Assembly: GCA_011032825.1 (NCBI GenBank) | Contig: JAADJZ010000033.1 | Coordinates: 248,001-312,000 of the forward strand | Length of the DNA stretch: 64,000 nucleotides | Direction: 5' to 3' | DNA from: Massariosphaeria phaeospora | Taxonomy: Eukaryota > Ascomycota > Dothideomycetes > Pleosporales | Part shown: positions 1 to 11,497 of the stretch, in pieces | Layout of the letters: each line of letters opens with the position of its first letter | Position numbering within the stretch: the stretch's first letter is position 1 | The notes under the pieces: generated by a model | Told to the model about the DNA's origin: nothing | The model's database searches: none | The model's input: only the letters and a program-made list of their open reading frames with translations | Position numbers and translations under genes: made by a program

Positions 1-1621
1 AGCCGAAAGGATTGGTGCTCTTGTGGCTGTGCGGGCCCGTGCCATTAATGAGACCGGAAGGGATTTCGCCGGCTCTTGTACCTGTGCAAAGCCCAGTGTT
101 ATCAAAAGCCCGAGTCCTGGTCATCGTCGTTTGATACGGTATCTCTACGTAAAATGGACAAAGCCAGAGGTTTTGTACCTGGCTGTACCACATAGCGCAG
201 CTGTTGTGATGGATCATGGTGGATAATGGGCTATCTGGAGAATACTTGAACCTTCAGATCCCGTGGAATGTCTCAGATAGCTCGCCGTCGAGTCATCCTC
301 CCAGTTCTTCGCAGGAGTTTGCTATAACGTCGTGTTGGCCGCTTGAGCTGGAGGATCAGCTGCGAAACATAAAGGATCGCGGCAGGAGCGAAAAAAAGCC
401 TCATGATCGGAGCGTCGTTACGCCTAGGTACAAGTCTTCGCACGATAGCTTTCGGCAAAGGGGCCGTTTTTCGCAATCCATAGATAGGTAGAGGATGGTG
501 GAACAGGAGTGAGTGTAAGATGTTGGAGACACACTGACCCTGAAGACGAGGCGGAGTAGCGCTAATCATGATAGCTAAACCTAAACCGAACTAGCGAAAT
601 CAGCGACCTGTGCTTTTCTCCACGTTAATTCATTATGGGGAATATCTTATGCAAGATTCATGCGTGCAAGATTGAGGCTACGATGATAAGCTGAGCGCTA
701 ATACCACTGGGATCAAAATAGAAGACCTGACTAAGAGTAATACCATCCAACTTATCATGAGTTTCAAAGCTTCAAGGCGTACATGTCATGAGCTCAGTCG
801 AAGGAGTTCCTTTGGCCTAGTGAACGCCCTAAGAAACGAACGTTCCAGGGTATAAGTTCCTTGGGTACCCCGTACAACTCCCGGATCCTACGAACCAGTC
901 TATTATAGGTAACACAAGTATGCCTAGAAAGACAGAGCGAGAGAGAGAAGTCTGCTTGAAATAGGCCAAAAGGAAACGACGAAAAGAAAGGTCGTAGAGT
1001 TAAGCGACCTCGTGAACCAATCTAACCAAGCGATCTAAACACTCCATTGAGGCTGTGATTCTGGGTCTAGCGATGTGATAAGTCCGTAAGGAGCAGTTGA
1101 CCACAGCGCCGTCATGACCGCATCGAGCTCCATCCTGTTGGTGGTGGCTACGTGGCGTTGCTGTGATAGTTACCGCACCTTCCTAGCAGGATTCATTACT
1201 GGTAAAGTCAGACTTTAGGTGATCCTCTTGACAGCCTAAGAGATTTTAGCAATAGGTAGATAGTGTTCTTCTATATATACAAAGCCTTAGATAATGTCTA
1301 AGTAGGGCTTGTAAAAGTAAGAGGTAGCAAGCCTACCTAGATGCGCATCGGAAACGAATTATGCCAGCCGTATTCGCTTTCGAGAGTTGGAAGAAGACTG
1401 CAGCTCGGAACGCGGATCTATCTGCACTTGAAACGAAACGAGTGGAGCGTACTGGAGGAGAGAAGGATGAGAATGTGACGCCCGAGGGGAAGAAACGCGA
1501 CACGTCTCGGCTGAACTTACCGGTAATTCGGACTAGCTTCCCCACCCCGGCATAGTTCCCTCCGGTTTTTCCGACCTTCAAAGTTCCCAACCCCATCTCA
1601 AAATGCACACTCTTCTCCTGC
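1..1621. other. gene-poor flank with decayed repeat
   Basis: No ORF here has a recognisable domain or codon pattern of a real gene. The stretch lies downstream of the truncated Argonaute and would be where its missing MID-PIWI half should be; I could not find PIWI motifs in it on the minus strand. It contains copy A of a dispersed repeat (1211-1367). Confidence 0.5.
1211..1367 (+). repeat. dispersed repeat, copy A
   Basis: This segment matches 48047-48216 and the reverse complement of about 45538-45650. Shared blocks include CCTCTTGACAGCCT, TAGCAATAGGTAGA, AATGTCTAAG and ACGAATTATGCCAG. Compared with the 48 kb copy, several C positions are T here, for example TTTAG against TTCAG and AATAGG against AACAGG, which suggests C-to-T decay. 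No coding capacity is visible; it looks like a fragment of a non-autonomous element. Confidence 0.6.
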
Positions 1622-3843
1622 TCAGAACATAATCTTTGTACGGGCGGAACTAGTCTCCTTCACATGGAGGAGTTCTGCACGCAGACTTGCTTCATCAAGC
1701 GCACTTAGTAGTCTGGGTGTCACAGTTGGAGGCTGCTTTCCGATTCCGTATCGTTTGAGACCTTCCGTTATGGCTATTTTGTACTTTGCCACGGTATGTT
1801 GGTCGAAATTCGCGTTCCCAAGTCGTAGATTGTTTGGGTAGAGGATGTAGCATGCCGCTCCTGGGCTATTCGAGGTCACGTTGTTTAGGAAAACGCGATC
1901 TTTATCAGTGATAAGGTTTTTCAGCGCCCACCTTGGGACTTCTCCCGTCGTTTTCGCTTTAGTCGCTTTGTGTACTCCTGTGAACTCCTTGTAGAGATTT
2001 ACGGTCGCATAGTCTTTGTAAAGTATGCTTGGATACAATAATATCGCGTTTTGGACCGTTTGTAGCCTAGGGACGATTCTAAGCGGTGGACAATTCGTCT
2101 ACGACTAATAGTCAGTAGATAAAACACAGAGGTGCAAGATTGGACTCACCAATGGGACTGGTGTGGAGCCACGTTTGCCATTGACCTTCAAGTAACGGAA
2201 AGTATGCTCTTCAATAAGAGTTTTATTCTCCTGGGGCTTTTAACAAGCTTGTGTTAGCATGTCCTCTGTAAGGTGATCCGGTACCGGACGGCGATATATC
2301 TGGTGCGGCAAAATCGAAAGTCTGGTTGCCGAAAACCATGCGGGGCTACTTAGTGTGCCGAGATTAATACAGGGTAGCTTGACATCGTCTGGGTGAAAAA
2401 TATGCCCGTAATCTGGACAAGGTCAGCGCCAGGTCGTTCTCTGCGTGTGCTCTGAGCCATACCTTGCTCGAAATACTCTTTTACTGTTATCTGCTGCTCT
2501 ACTCCATTAACTTCTCTATTGAATGTTATGGCATCCATCGTGGCACCTGTGTCATGAATGGTTTTGATCCGACCTTTAGCATCGCTCAAATCGGCATCTC
2601 GATCAGCTCGAGTCTTACCACGACCGTAGTTGATCTGCACGCGCAAAGTCCTCAAGGCATCTTGACGTTTTCGCTTGTCTTCAAAGGTAGTGGTGTCTCG
2701 AAGAAAATCGCTAACAAGCTGCCCACAGTAGAACGCACTGGTACAGTAGTTGACATTGAGTAAGACGCCTCCATGTGCCGGCTTAATTGTGTAGAAATAG
2801 CCGGGCATGATAGACAATGATCGACTACGGCCCAGAGGCTTCTCGTCAGTGATGACGAAGAACTTGTTGGCACCAATCTGCACGACTTGATTCTTGTCAA
2901 AGCATTTCGAGATCATGATGTTCAATGCTTTTACTTCTGCGCTCGAGTCCCAGAGGTGTGGATTAGAAACGTTGCATTGGACATATTTTCGAAGTCCGTC
3001 GAAATCCAACGTGCGTAAGAGTTTATTGTGGACCGAGCGCGAGAGCTCTGTCTGATTGCGCCTTGCTCCATCCGTGACCTCAACTGTATCGACCACGTGC
3101 TCTTCACTTTCATCGTGGTGGAGCTTTTTCCAGGCGATTATTGTTGAAATGTTGTCGGTAGCGAAACTCGCCTGATTGTTTTTCAAGATAGAGGATTTTT
3201 CAATCACCTTCTTGACGAACTTCTCGAGATCTTGCCTGCTCTTCCCGTCCGGACGTTCGATGAGATATTCGTAGAATTGTACGTCCTTGTCTATTTCAAT
3301 TCTGAAATAGTTCGCGGTAACGTTGGTGGATGTCTCGCAAAACCTTTTCCGTACAGGATAATCTGCATTTTCAGTATTCACAGCTTGGGCGCGGATATCT
3401 TTGAGCTTTTCCTTGGCTGACGCAAGTTCAACGTCCTTCTCCGTCAACGTTGTGGGTACCGCCGGGAGGGGATTGCCGGGTTCTGTGCTGCTCGTAGTAG
3501 CTCCAGTAGCCGTTTGTGAAGATTCACCCTTGATTTTCTTGGTAGGGTCGTTGGTTTGCAGCCAGATTACATAGAGACGGGCGCTCGGAGCATATCCCTG
3601 TGGAACGTTGTCGGTTCTACCAATCCAAACCGCGAAAGAAACAAATCCCGTCACTATACGGCAAGTTCGTGCAGTGTGGTGCTCACCACAGTTGATGCAA
3701 ACGAGATCATCCATACGGGCTTGAATCTTTAGTTTTACATCTTCGGGAAGTCTAGGCTCTTTAGTAACGACGAGTTTCTTAGCAGGGTCGGAATCTTCAG
3801 CAGAGTCTGCTTTTCCCTTTCCGTTCTTCCCCTTGGGACCCAT
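1622..3843 (-). pseudogene. truncated Argonaute-like gene (N-L1-PAZ, no MID/PIWI)
   Basis: A 497-codon first exon runs from the ATG at 3843 to 2350. It has a lysine-rich start, a Cys/His cluster CINCGEHHTARTC near residue 48, then Argonaute N and L1 features: FATDNISTIIAWKKL, the IGANKFFV strand, a YFYTIKPAHGG stretch and LLNVNYCTSAFY. It reaches the PAZ segment ITVKEYFEQ just before a plausible donor (GTATGG). A second open segment (2038-1622) resembles PAZ-end and L2 sequence, with ITEGLKRYGIG matching the AEGLKLLGLT block of the neighbouring Argonaute, and then stops. I could not join the two segments in one frame; sequence between them (about 2250-2150) also looks partly coding. MID and PIWI are absent, so no slicer or guide 5'-end binding is expected. 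It is either a decayed paralog or a PIWI-less Argonaute derivative. Similarity to the gene at 5014-8456 is clear in architecture but low in identity, so the duplication is not recent. Confidence 0.6.
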
Positions 3844-5013
3844 TGTTAAGGATGTGGGTGTTCTAATCGAGTCGAAAGATAGCTGTTTGCGGCAAGTGTA
3901 AAATGAGTGAAGCTACTTCAATGAAGCTTCTGGTAGTGAGAAGAAGCCTCGATGCAACCCCGCCCTCTTGATATACTGGTATTCTCAATGTTTGTTATAC
4001 AAACAGAGTGGAGTCATGAGCATTGTAGCAAGCCCCCTAGTGCACGGTTGTCGAACATTTATCTGGATAGAGGTCAATTGGCGGCTCCAATGACCGCACG
4101 ACTATAGAAGGAAACTAATGAAAAACGCTGTTGAGGGTCTCATGTAGCCTGGACTGAGACAAGGATGAGAAAATGATTGTAGTACGTGTACATCTTTGTA
4201 ACGGTTTGGGCTTGCCCAGACCTACTCTAGTACGAGTTGGGATAGCTCATGTACGGCCATCTATATATGTAGCTCACCCCACCTCAGGCAGTCAATCAAG
4301 CGCAGTTCCTCCCCTCTCTCATCCTCTAGTTGCACCGTTACAATCTTGAAGCAAAGAGAGCGGCGAATGACTACGAAAGACAATCGCATAAGGAATGGGG
4401 AGCTTCTAGAGATGTATACAGTCTGCGAGTGATAGACTTTGGTACTACTCGATACGTTAAATCGGCTTCTGGCGGGTGATGCGCATGGCTTTGGAAATTC
4501 TGTTTTTGCTGTCCCGAGGTAGTCCTTGACAGCTTTGAGATCGTCACGATGTACAGGGCAACGCACCGTGCAGTGTCTGACTATTCCAGAGACAACTAAG
4601 ATACTAGGATGGTTATTTTTAATGTATGCGTATGCCTCGGACCTAGAGTTTGCGGTTGTGGAGAAGAAGGATTGGTGGAAAGGACCGGTTTACGACTACC
4701 TACTAGCCCTAATCTAGTTAGAATCATCGTTGACCACTACGTCACACGCTCCGCCATTGCCATCAGTAACGTTACCAACCAAGATCCCTAGGACATTTGG
4801 TAAACTCTGCAAGACGCGCATTAAATGACAAGAAAACGCAGTAATGTGACTGTAAAAAGGAGATCTATTGAAAGAAACGACCACTACTCATCACACGCCT
4901 TCAAAAATAGAAACAGTCTACCTGGAGCATTCACAAGAGTCAATAACAACTCCGGACCCAAAATAGAGGAAAGAGAAACAGATGAAAACGTCGTCACCCA
5001 ATGATTCCCCCGC
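3844..5013. other. intergenic between the two Argonaute genes
   Basis: About 1.2 kb separates the stop of the full-length Argonaute from the ATG of the truncated one. ORFs at 4261-4566 and 4526-4791 overlap on opposite strands and show no recognisable domain. It probably holds the promoter and 5' leader of the truncated gene; I see no clear element. Confidence 0.4.
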
Positions 5014-7262
5014 CTACATCCAGAACATCGTGTTATTGAGACGCGGATGCCACGGGCCAGCTCGATTCCCACTCTTCCCATCAAAAGTACCCGTCCAATG
5101 ATCCTTTTGCCTCCACTCCTTCTGAGCCGTCCGCCATGAGGCGAATCTCGTCTCCCAAGATAGCTGCGATTCATCCTTCTTCTTCTTCTTGGGACGTTCT
5201 AGGTTGAACTTGCCGGGCGGGGTGACTTTCATGCCCTTGATGTACGATCTTGCGCGGTCGCACAGCCTGTCCGCATAGTAGACTGGGGGCACATAGCTGA
5301 CTGGTAGACAGACACGGACGTATGTGAAGCAGAGCGCGTACGTGAAATCTTGCAGCACCTTCGGCGTGAAGTTCATGTCGTTTTCGAGCACGAAGTAGTA
5401 GCTGGGTTTTGCAGTACCGGCGACTGCTTTGTGCGACTGGAGGAAGAAATCAAAGTAGCAGGGGTGTGTGACACCCGATTCCACGCAGGTACCTACGGGG
5501 CAGTTTTCGTTGCCTCTGGTGTCTGAGTAAAAGCGCGTGTGGTGGCGTTTTGTAACCACGACGGCAGTGATATTCACCTTCTCAGGCATCGTCTCGATCT
5601 TTTCCGCCTTCTCCTCGCAGAAATGACGGTATGCTTCTCTGATCTGCGGAATTTCTCGAGCGCGGATTTGCTGGTACTGGCTTTCACCCACACCATCACG
5701 GTAGTACAAGATGTTCGAGGGAACACGTCCGTTTTGGTCATACCAGTCATTTAGACGGTCCTTTACCATATCGCCGAGCTCAGCAATGATCTTTCAAGTT
5801 ATATCAGCATGGGTATTTCAGACGTAGGGGTGGGGCTCAACATACCTCTGTCTTTGCCTCTTGATAACGAACAGAGCCAAGGAATCTTCCGAATGTATCA
5901 TCTACCCCACCAACAACAGCGGCGATCGAAGGCGCAAGGTCAGAACTAGCACCTTGGGGATGATTGACATCGGCTCCCAGGATGAGCGTATCCAGCCGGC
6001 CCTGACCATCGTACAATATGCTTTTCTCGTTTTGCGCAAGCTCGAGGCTGTGGTTCACGTATCCGAGTTTGATGTTTGCCTTCAGTGCGACATTGGATAA
6101 ATATTGGGGCAGTCGACTTTTCGGTCTGTTTTGTTTGTCTTTCGTAATCTTGGCTTTGTAGACATCCTGACTGGAAATACAGATCGAATGGATTCCCAAT
6201 TCGGTATCAAGAAGCTTTTTGAATTTGGCGAATTGATCAGCGTATTCGACACCTTTTGTCGGATTTTTGTACATGACTAAAGACGGCCGGGGTGTTTGGC
6301 TGTTGATTGTTTTGCGCATAGTGTTTGCGCATGACTGAGGATGGATATTAATCATCTGCACGTGGATATGACTGGCCAACCAAAAGTTGCGCCGATCTGC
6401 CCGTCCAAAGTCAACATAATTACCTTCTTCGTCGTAAATGTTTACTCCGTGTTTGTTTAAGGTCTTCATGAGTTCTGTAGCGCATTCTCTTGCAAGTGTT
6501 GCTTCTTGGTTCTGCGAATACAAAACTAGGATGTGTCCAGAGAACCGCCCAGATTCTGGAGTTGCCTGACTATCCGTACTTGGTTGCGTATTTGTCCCAC
6601 CAAAGAACATGTGCCCACCTGGATGCCATAATTGTTGCATGTTAGGTTGCATCGAAGTGCCATTGTACAAAACCGTGGGAGTGTTGATTGCATGGGCGGG
6701 AATCGTGACCATATTAGGAGATACGTCGATGCCTGTTTTGGCCTGTACTGTGTCAGCACGCAGGTATGTTTCAGTAGAGTAATAAGGGAGCACCAACAAA
6801 TACACCAGACTTGGGCTCTGTCAAACCAAGTAGCTTCAGTCCTTCCGCTACAATGCCTGTCCGGTTATTGTACGGGGTCTCGCGCGCCTCGAAAATCATA
6901 GTTTGTGCGGCTTCGCGGGGTAACTTGAGTTTGAAGGGCTGATTTGCTACGATTGTTACAAGCTCAGCGGGAATGTATTGAGGTTTCGATGTGCTTCCTA
7001 TATTGACGCAAGGAAACACAGATGTATCGATCTGATGGATTTGGTTGGGGACACCTTCACGGAGTTAGCTCCCAGACAATAACAGTTCAGATGGGCGAGA
7101 GTACTTTGCTCATCTCGTAGATGTTTGGCGACACTTATCTCTGTCTTCTTTCATGAACTTTTGCGCTTTAGGAATATTACCCAAAGACGTGATAGTCTTC
7201 GTTCGTCTCTGGTAACCGATCCATACCCTTACGCCTCTCAGTGCATCCTCGACATGCTGTTT

Positions 7263-7265
7263 TTA
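7263..7265 (-). other. premature stop 2 in Argonaute (TAA in L1)
   Basis: The TAA separates AQFTDT from KQHVEDALRGVRV. The second part is the conserved L1 segment (LKGLRV in relatives) and continues in the same frame. CAA to TAA is again a CpA to TpA change. Candidate introns around it are at most 36 nt or have poor donors. Confidence 0.8.
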
Positions 7266-8348
7266 TGTATCCGTAAACTGTGCTCCGGGAACTTTATTGC
7301 AGTAAGCGGCCATGAAGTCGTTGACGTTGGTATGGTCATAGAAAGCCGTCGTATTCCTATTGACATTCAAGAGTGGTTGCCCCATGCCGACCTTGAGGGC
7401 CGCAAAGTACCCGCGGTATGCCCGAACACCACCGAAGTCAAATGTGATAGGATTTTTGGTATCAAAGAACTTATTTCCACCGAGCTGAAAGACTGTGGAG
7501 TTGCCATTGCTATGTCGAGCCTGGTCCGATACTGCTTTCGAGATGAGGATATTAACTGCATGCGTGGGGGATATCGTGGTCTCTCCGTCTAGTCTCAGTG
7601 GCAATGCTTGTATATTTCCCGACGAAGCAGCCGTAACACCATCCATAGGAATCGTGCCGTTGTACATAAGTGTCAATGGCAAGCTCTGTTGTTGGTGTTT
7701 GGTGCCGAAAGCTTCTCGAGTGACGATCCCGAAATTCTCTAACGCGCTACCTTGCGTACTCTGGACATCGTGTTGGAGCTGTCGAAGATCCTTCCATGCG
7801 ACGATAAACTCGAGGTTGTCTGTTGCGAAATGGTTCCTTTGCGCGTGGAGTATATCGGATTTGGCAAGTGCTAGTGCCATGAGTTCATTTCGTCGTGGTC
7901 GGTTTGGTACATCGTCCTCTTTTTTCTGTTCGTCTGTAACAAGCCCTGTCACTGTATATTGGTACAAGGACTTCTTGGGTAATAGGGTCGTGACGAAATG
8001 GTTCGAGAGTACAACGCCGATTTCCGCAGGCCTTCCGCCCTTGTCTGCCTCCAATGCAGCAAACCCGGGTCGAATCTCGAAGACTGCCGTGTCCTGGTTT
8101 GCCTCCATTGCTGTTTGCTTTGCGTGGATGAAGCTGGCTCGCATGTTACTGAACGCTTGTCGCTCGTCCAAAGAAGGGGGAGTGTGGCCTCCTCTACCAC
8201 GAATAGAAGTGTTGCCTCGACCACGAGGTCTTTCGCCAATGGGGGTTTTGCCTCGTCCACCGTACTGTTTGTTGCCGTATGGAGTGTTACCTTGTTCATA
8301 TCCGTACTGTGAGTTACTATATGAAGTATTGTCTTGCCCATAACCGTA

Positions 8349-8351
8349 CTA
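8349..8351 (-). other. premature stop 1 in Argonaute (TAG, codon 36)
   Basis: This TAG sits at the sixth position of the second 14-residue N-terminal repeat unit. The same position in units three and four is a CAG glutamine codon followed by TAC. A single C-to-T change in a CpA context explains it. Confidence 0.8.
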
Positions 8352-8456
8352 TGGGTTGCCGTATGGAGTGTTGCCTTGACCATTACCGTAATGTGTGTTG
8401 CCGTATGGAAACTTGCCTCGTCCACCACGCGGTGGAGGAGGTTGTGAGTCGGCCAT

Positions 8457-9436
8457 GCTGTAGCTGCTAGGTCTGGATAAAATGTACAGAACGATGAAAT
8501 AAGAGAAGACGGAAGTGAAGCGGCCAATATCAACATTTTATAACTTCGATAAGTTGTTTGTGATACCAACCCGACTTGTATAACAAGCTCTAGCAAAGTT
8601 ACCATATAACTGTGCGAACCTGAAACAGACCCATTCGGTAGCTTGAGATAAGTCGATTGACGAAGATCAGACAGATTGTCATCAAGCTTCGTCGATATGT
8701 TACCAAGCAGATAACGGTTGCCGCCTGCCAAACGATTTCTGAGTACATGGAAACATGGTTCCAAGAGCACTCACTGCTTGCTACCGAGAAACACAGAAGC
8801 TGAGTCGAAGTGCTATTGAATTAGCAATCAAGATGGCCTAGAGAAACCTTTCCACATTGGACCGTACCCAAATGCCGCATCTGAAATACAGGGATGAGCT
8901 AAACATTCTCAACTAGTGAGTAATTGACACATATATGGCAGAAAGAGTTCAAGGTGATGAAATTGCAATGCACGCAGGGTGGAGAATGGATTCTGGCTCG
9001 AGTTTGATATGACTTCAGAATCTCAATGAGAAATGTGGAACCAATAAATCTTCCTGGAGGTCCTAGTCAGATGAGGCTCCCTCGCAGAGAGTTCGAGCTT
9101 TTGCGCGAAAGCAGTCCTGGAGGTCCGCGATGAGTTTTGTGGTGTTAAGTTTTTCTCCTCGCTTGTCAGCTTATCAGTGGCTCGTCTCCACCTTCCATAT
9201 CAGGCTAGCTTCCTTCAGGTGCATCTCAGCGCTCTTGGCTTCGCATCTGCACCCCTCCCGGCGAGCGGCGCAAGGCGGTGCGGCTATCGTCTGAGAGAAG
9301 CAAGTCGAAGCGCAAACTTGCCTAGATCAGCCTATCTGCTATTGAAGCTCCAGAGTCGACGAACGCTGCGGTGGTACATTCACCAGGACGCACATCGAAT
9401 CTCAACTAATCGCACGCGAGCTGTATACTACTCACG
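8457..9436. other. divergent intergenic region, Argonaute / 2OG oxygenase
   Basis: About 980 bp between divergent start codons. The minus-strand ORF reaching 8770 is another frame over the Argonaute N-terminal repeats. The plus-strand ORF at 9177-9440 shows no domain. It presumably holds both promoters; I could not pick out specific elements. Confidence 0.4.
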
Positions 9437-10577
9437 ATGACAGGCATAACCGTAGATTCAGCTGTTGCGAAGGATGACCTGGTCATACCCGTGAGTTCTG
9501 TCTCTGATAAACCCTGCCAAGGGCCTCTGCTGACAGCTCCAGCTCATCGACTTCGCTCCCTTTCTCTCCGGCGACGATGCCTCGAAGATATCTACCGCGC
9601 AAGCCGTTCTGAGCGGCTTCCAGAAGTCGGGCTTCATCTATCTCAAGAACCACGGCATATCGTCCTCCGCTGTCGCCGATGTGTTCGCCAACTCGGCCAA
9701 GTTTTTCGCGCGGCCGCAAGAGCAAAAGGACGCGCTCGGCTGGTATTCCCCAGAAGCGAACCGCGGATACACGGCCATGGGGCGCGAGAAGGTCACAGAT
9801 CTTGAGGAGCAGGGAGATGTTGCGCAGCTGAGGGACGCGATACCAGATCTCAAGGAGTCAATCGAGATTGGGCGGGAGGACGAACCAGACATGCCGAACA
9901 TGTGGCCGGCCACCGAGGGCGACGAGGACGCGAAAGCGTTCAAGGATATCATGGTCAAGTTCCACGATACGTGCAAGGAACTGCATGTTGACATCATGCG
10001 AGCGATCGCGCTGGGCATGGGCATTGAGGAGTCGTGGTTTGACGGGTTCACCGACGTTGGCGACAATACCTTGCGGCTGTTACACTACCCTGGCGTATCA
10101 AAGTCTGTCTTTAAAAGGAGTGATGGCCAACTGCAGGTCAGGGCGGGTGAGCATAGTGACTATGGTAAGCATGTGTCCAGTCCGATGTTGACAACTATGC
10201 TTATGAACGTGATAGGCTCTATAACCCTCCTCTTCCAAGACGCGCGTGGCGGCCTTCAGGTCCGCTCACCGAAAGGCACTTTCGTTGATGCGACACCCAT
10301 CCCAGATACCATCGTCATCAACGCTGGCGATCTCTTAGCGCGATGGTCCAACGATACAATCAAATCAACGAAGCATCGCGTGGTTGAACCGCCACCCAAA
10401 GTTGACGATGACGGCGCAGAGTCATACCCGCCGCGATACTCGATAGCATACTTTTGCAACCCCAACTTTGAGCGTACCATTGAGGCGATACCGGGCACCT
10501 ACGAACAGACAGGCAAGAAGTACGACGGCATAAAGAGCGGGGATTACATAGTGAAACGTTTGACGGCGACCTACTGA
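9437..10577 (+). CDS. 2-oxoglutarate/Fe(II)-dependent dioxygenase
   Basis: Three exons (9437-9490, 9537-10164, 10216-10577) give about 347 residues; introns of 46 and 51 nt keep the frame. The N-terminal part matches the DIOX_N/isopenicillin-N-synthase type fold (LIDFAPFLSG, FIYLKNHGI, then FFARPQEQKDAL). The C-terminal 2OG-FeII_Oxy domain has the iron ligands in GEHSDYGSITLLFQD (HxD) and KSTKHRVV (distal His), with RYSIAYFCNPN giving the RxS motif for 2-oxoglutarate. Such enzymes hydroxylate, desaturate or cyclise small molecules in the cytosol. The substrate cannot be read from the sequence. The P450 at 15.6 kb is not close enough to claim a metabolite cluster, and no polyketide or peptide synthase lies in the window. 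Confidence 0.9.
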
Positions 10578-11497
10578 TGGACGATAGATATACATGAGGA
10601 CTATCTTCACACTTATCAGTCCACACGCATCTGATTCGACTGCGATCTGATAGCTGAGTCGTTATTGTTACGGCAAAGTGGTCAACTGCACGGATTTTCA
10701 AAGTACAGCCAAAGTGCTAGGTAGCCGATCTGCCTCTCGAAGTCGACAGAGGGTGTTGGTCTACGACTTAGTCACGAACACCCATCAATGACATATGGAT
10801 GAAGGCGTTTATTACGCTGCGGACAGTGCTCGCAGATATGGTTCCTACTGTCACCTGTGTACAGCGTCCTCTACTTCTGTGGGAAATTGTTGCTCAACAG
10901 AGATCGCATCCTCTATAAGATTCTGGTAAGACCGTCAGCATCCTCTTCCTTCTTGCGCGGATGATCCAATAGGGATAAGTACTAGGTATGTTTACATGAA
11001 CCTTCTACATGCGGCTAGCGGTTTTCCCCGCTCGTCGTGAACCGAAAGCCGAACACCTTTCACCGTTCCCAACCTCGTTGCCAAGCTCATATCACCAAGT
11101 CCGAGACCGTCACCGCAGTGAATAAGCGCTGCTGAATAAGGGCATCCGGTATCCCCGTTCTGGCAACCCGCTCTTCACTTTGCAGGCGTGCTGTCGTCGA
11201 AGCCGCTGCGATGTAACTACTGGAGCGTTTCTCGTCTCATTCTTCACGCGCTGTCACGCAAAGCCTTACTAGTCATGTGTATCGTCATACTGAGGCCCTT
11301 GGCTCTCGTGAGGGTTACATTGACAGCCGGTAAGCATGCGGGGCCAAGGTAACGAATGGGAAGATAAGGCCCACTCACCCTGGTAATGTTTTGCAGATCG
11401 CCGACTGGGGAAGCTGCGCCGTACCTGCGTACCACATACAAAGTCTAGACGTCGCCCAGCTGTAAGCCCTTCTGGAATGTGTCCAGCCTCTTCCACG
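10578..11497. other. intergenic, no gene seen
   Basis: About 920 bp between two same-strand genes. Minus-strand ORFs at 11244-11520 have no domain. It probably includes the hexosaminidase promoter. Confidence 0.4.

Larger units (their letters stand above)
5014..8456 (-). pseudogene. Argonaute (QDE-2/AGO type), apparently disabled
   Basis: Argonautes bind small guide RNAs and silence matching transcripts. From the ATG at 8456 the frame gives a Gly/Tyr/Arg-rich N-terminus with 14-residue repeats, an N domain (FEIRPGF onward), L1, PAZ (ISVAKHLRDEQ then FPCVNIG), L2 (EGLKLLGL), MID and PIWI. PIWI carries LILGADVNHP, the glutamate finger (TEIIAEL), YYRDGVGESQY and YYADRL, so the D-E-D-D tetrad is intact. 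Introns that keep frame are 7055-7104, 6748-6805 and 5791-5845. Two stop codons interrupt the frame: TAG at 8349-8351 and TAA at 7263-7265. Coding resumes directly after each, and no acceptable intron removes either. Both fit CAG or CAA changed by C to T. PAZ also needs a frame change near 7140-7180; a 40-nt intron (7141-7180) could explain that but would delete conserved residues. The first ATG after the TAG is at 8144. Family assignment is sure; loss of function is inferred. Confidence 0.85.

Noticed and set aside
7495..8343. 282-codon plus-strand ORF
   Set aside because: Antisense to the Argonaute N domain and its repeats, which explain the sequence better.
8373..8390. GTAATG donor that might splice out the first Argonaute stop
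   Set aside because: The intron ending at CCATAG would be 38 nt, lacks a branch site and would cut into the repeat units.
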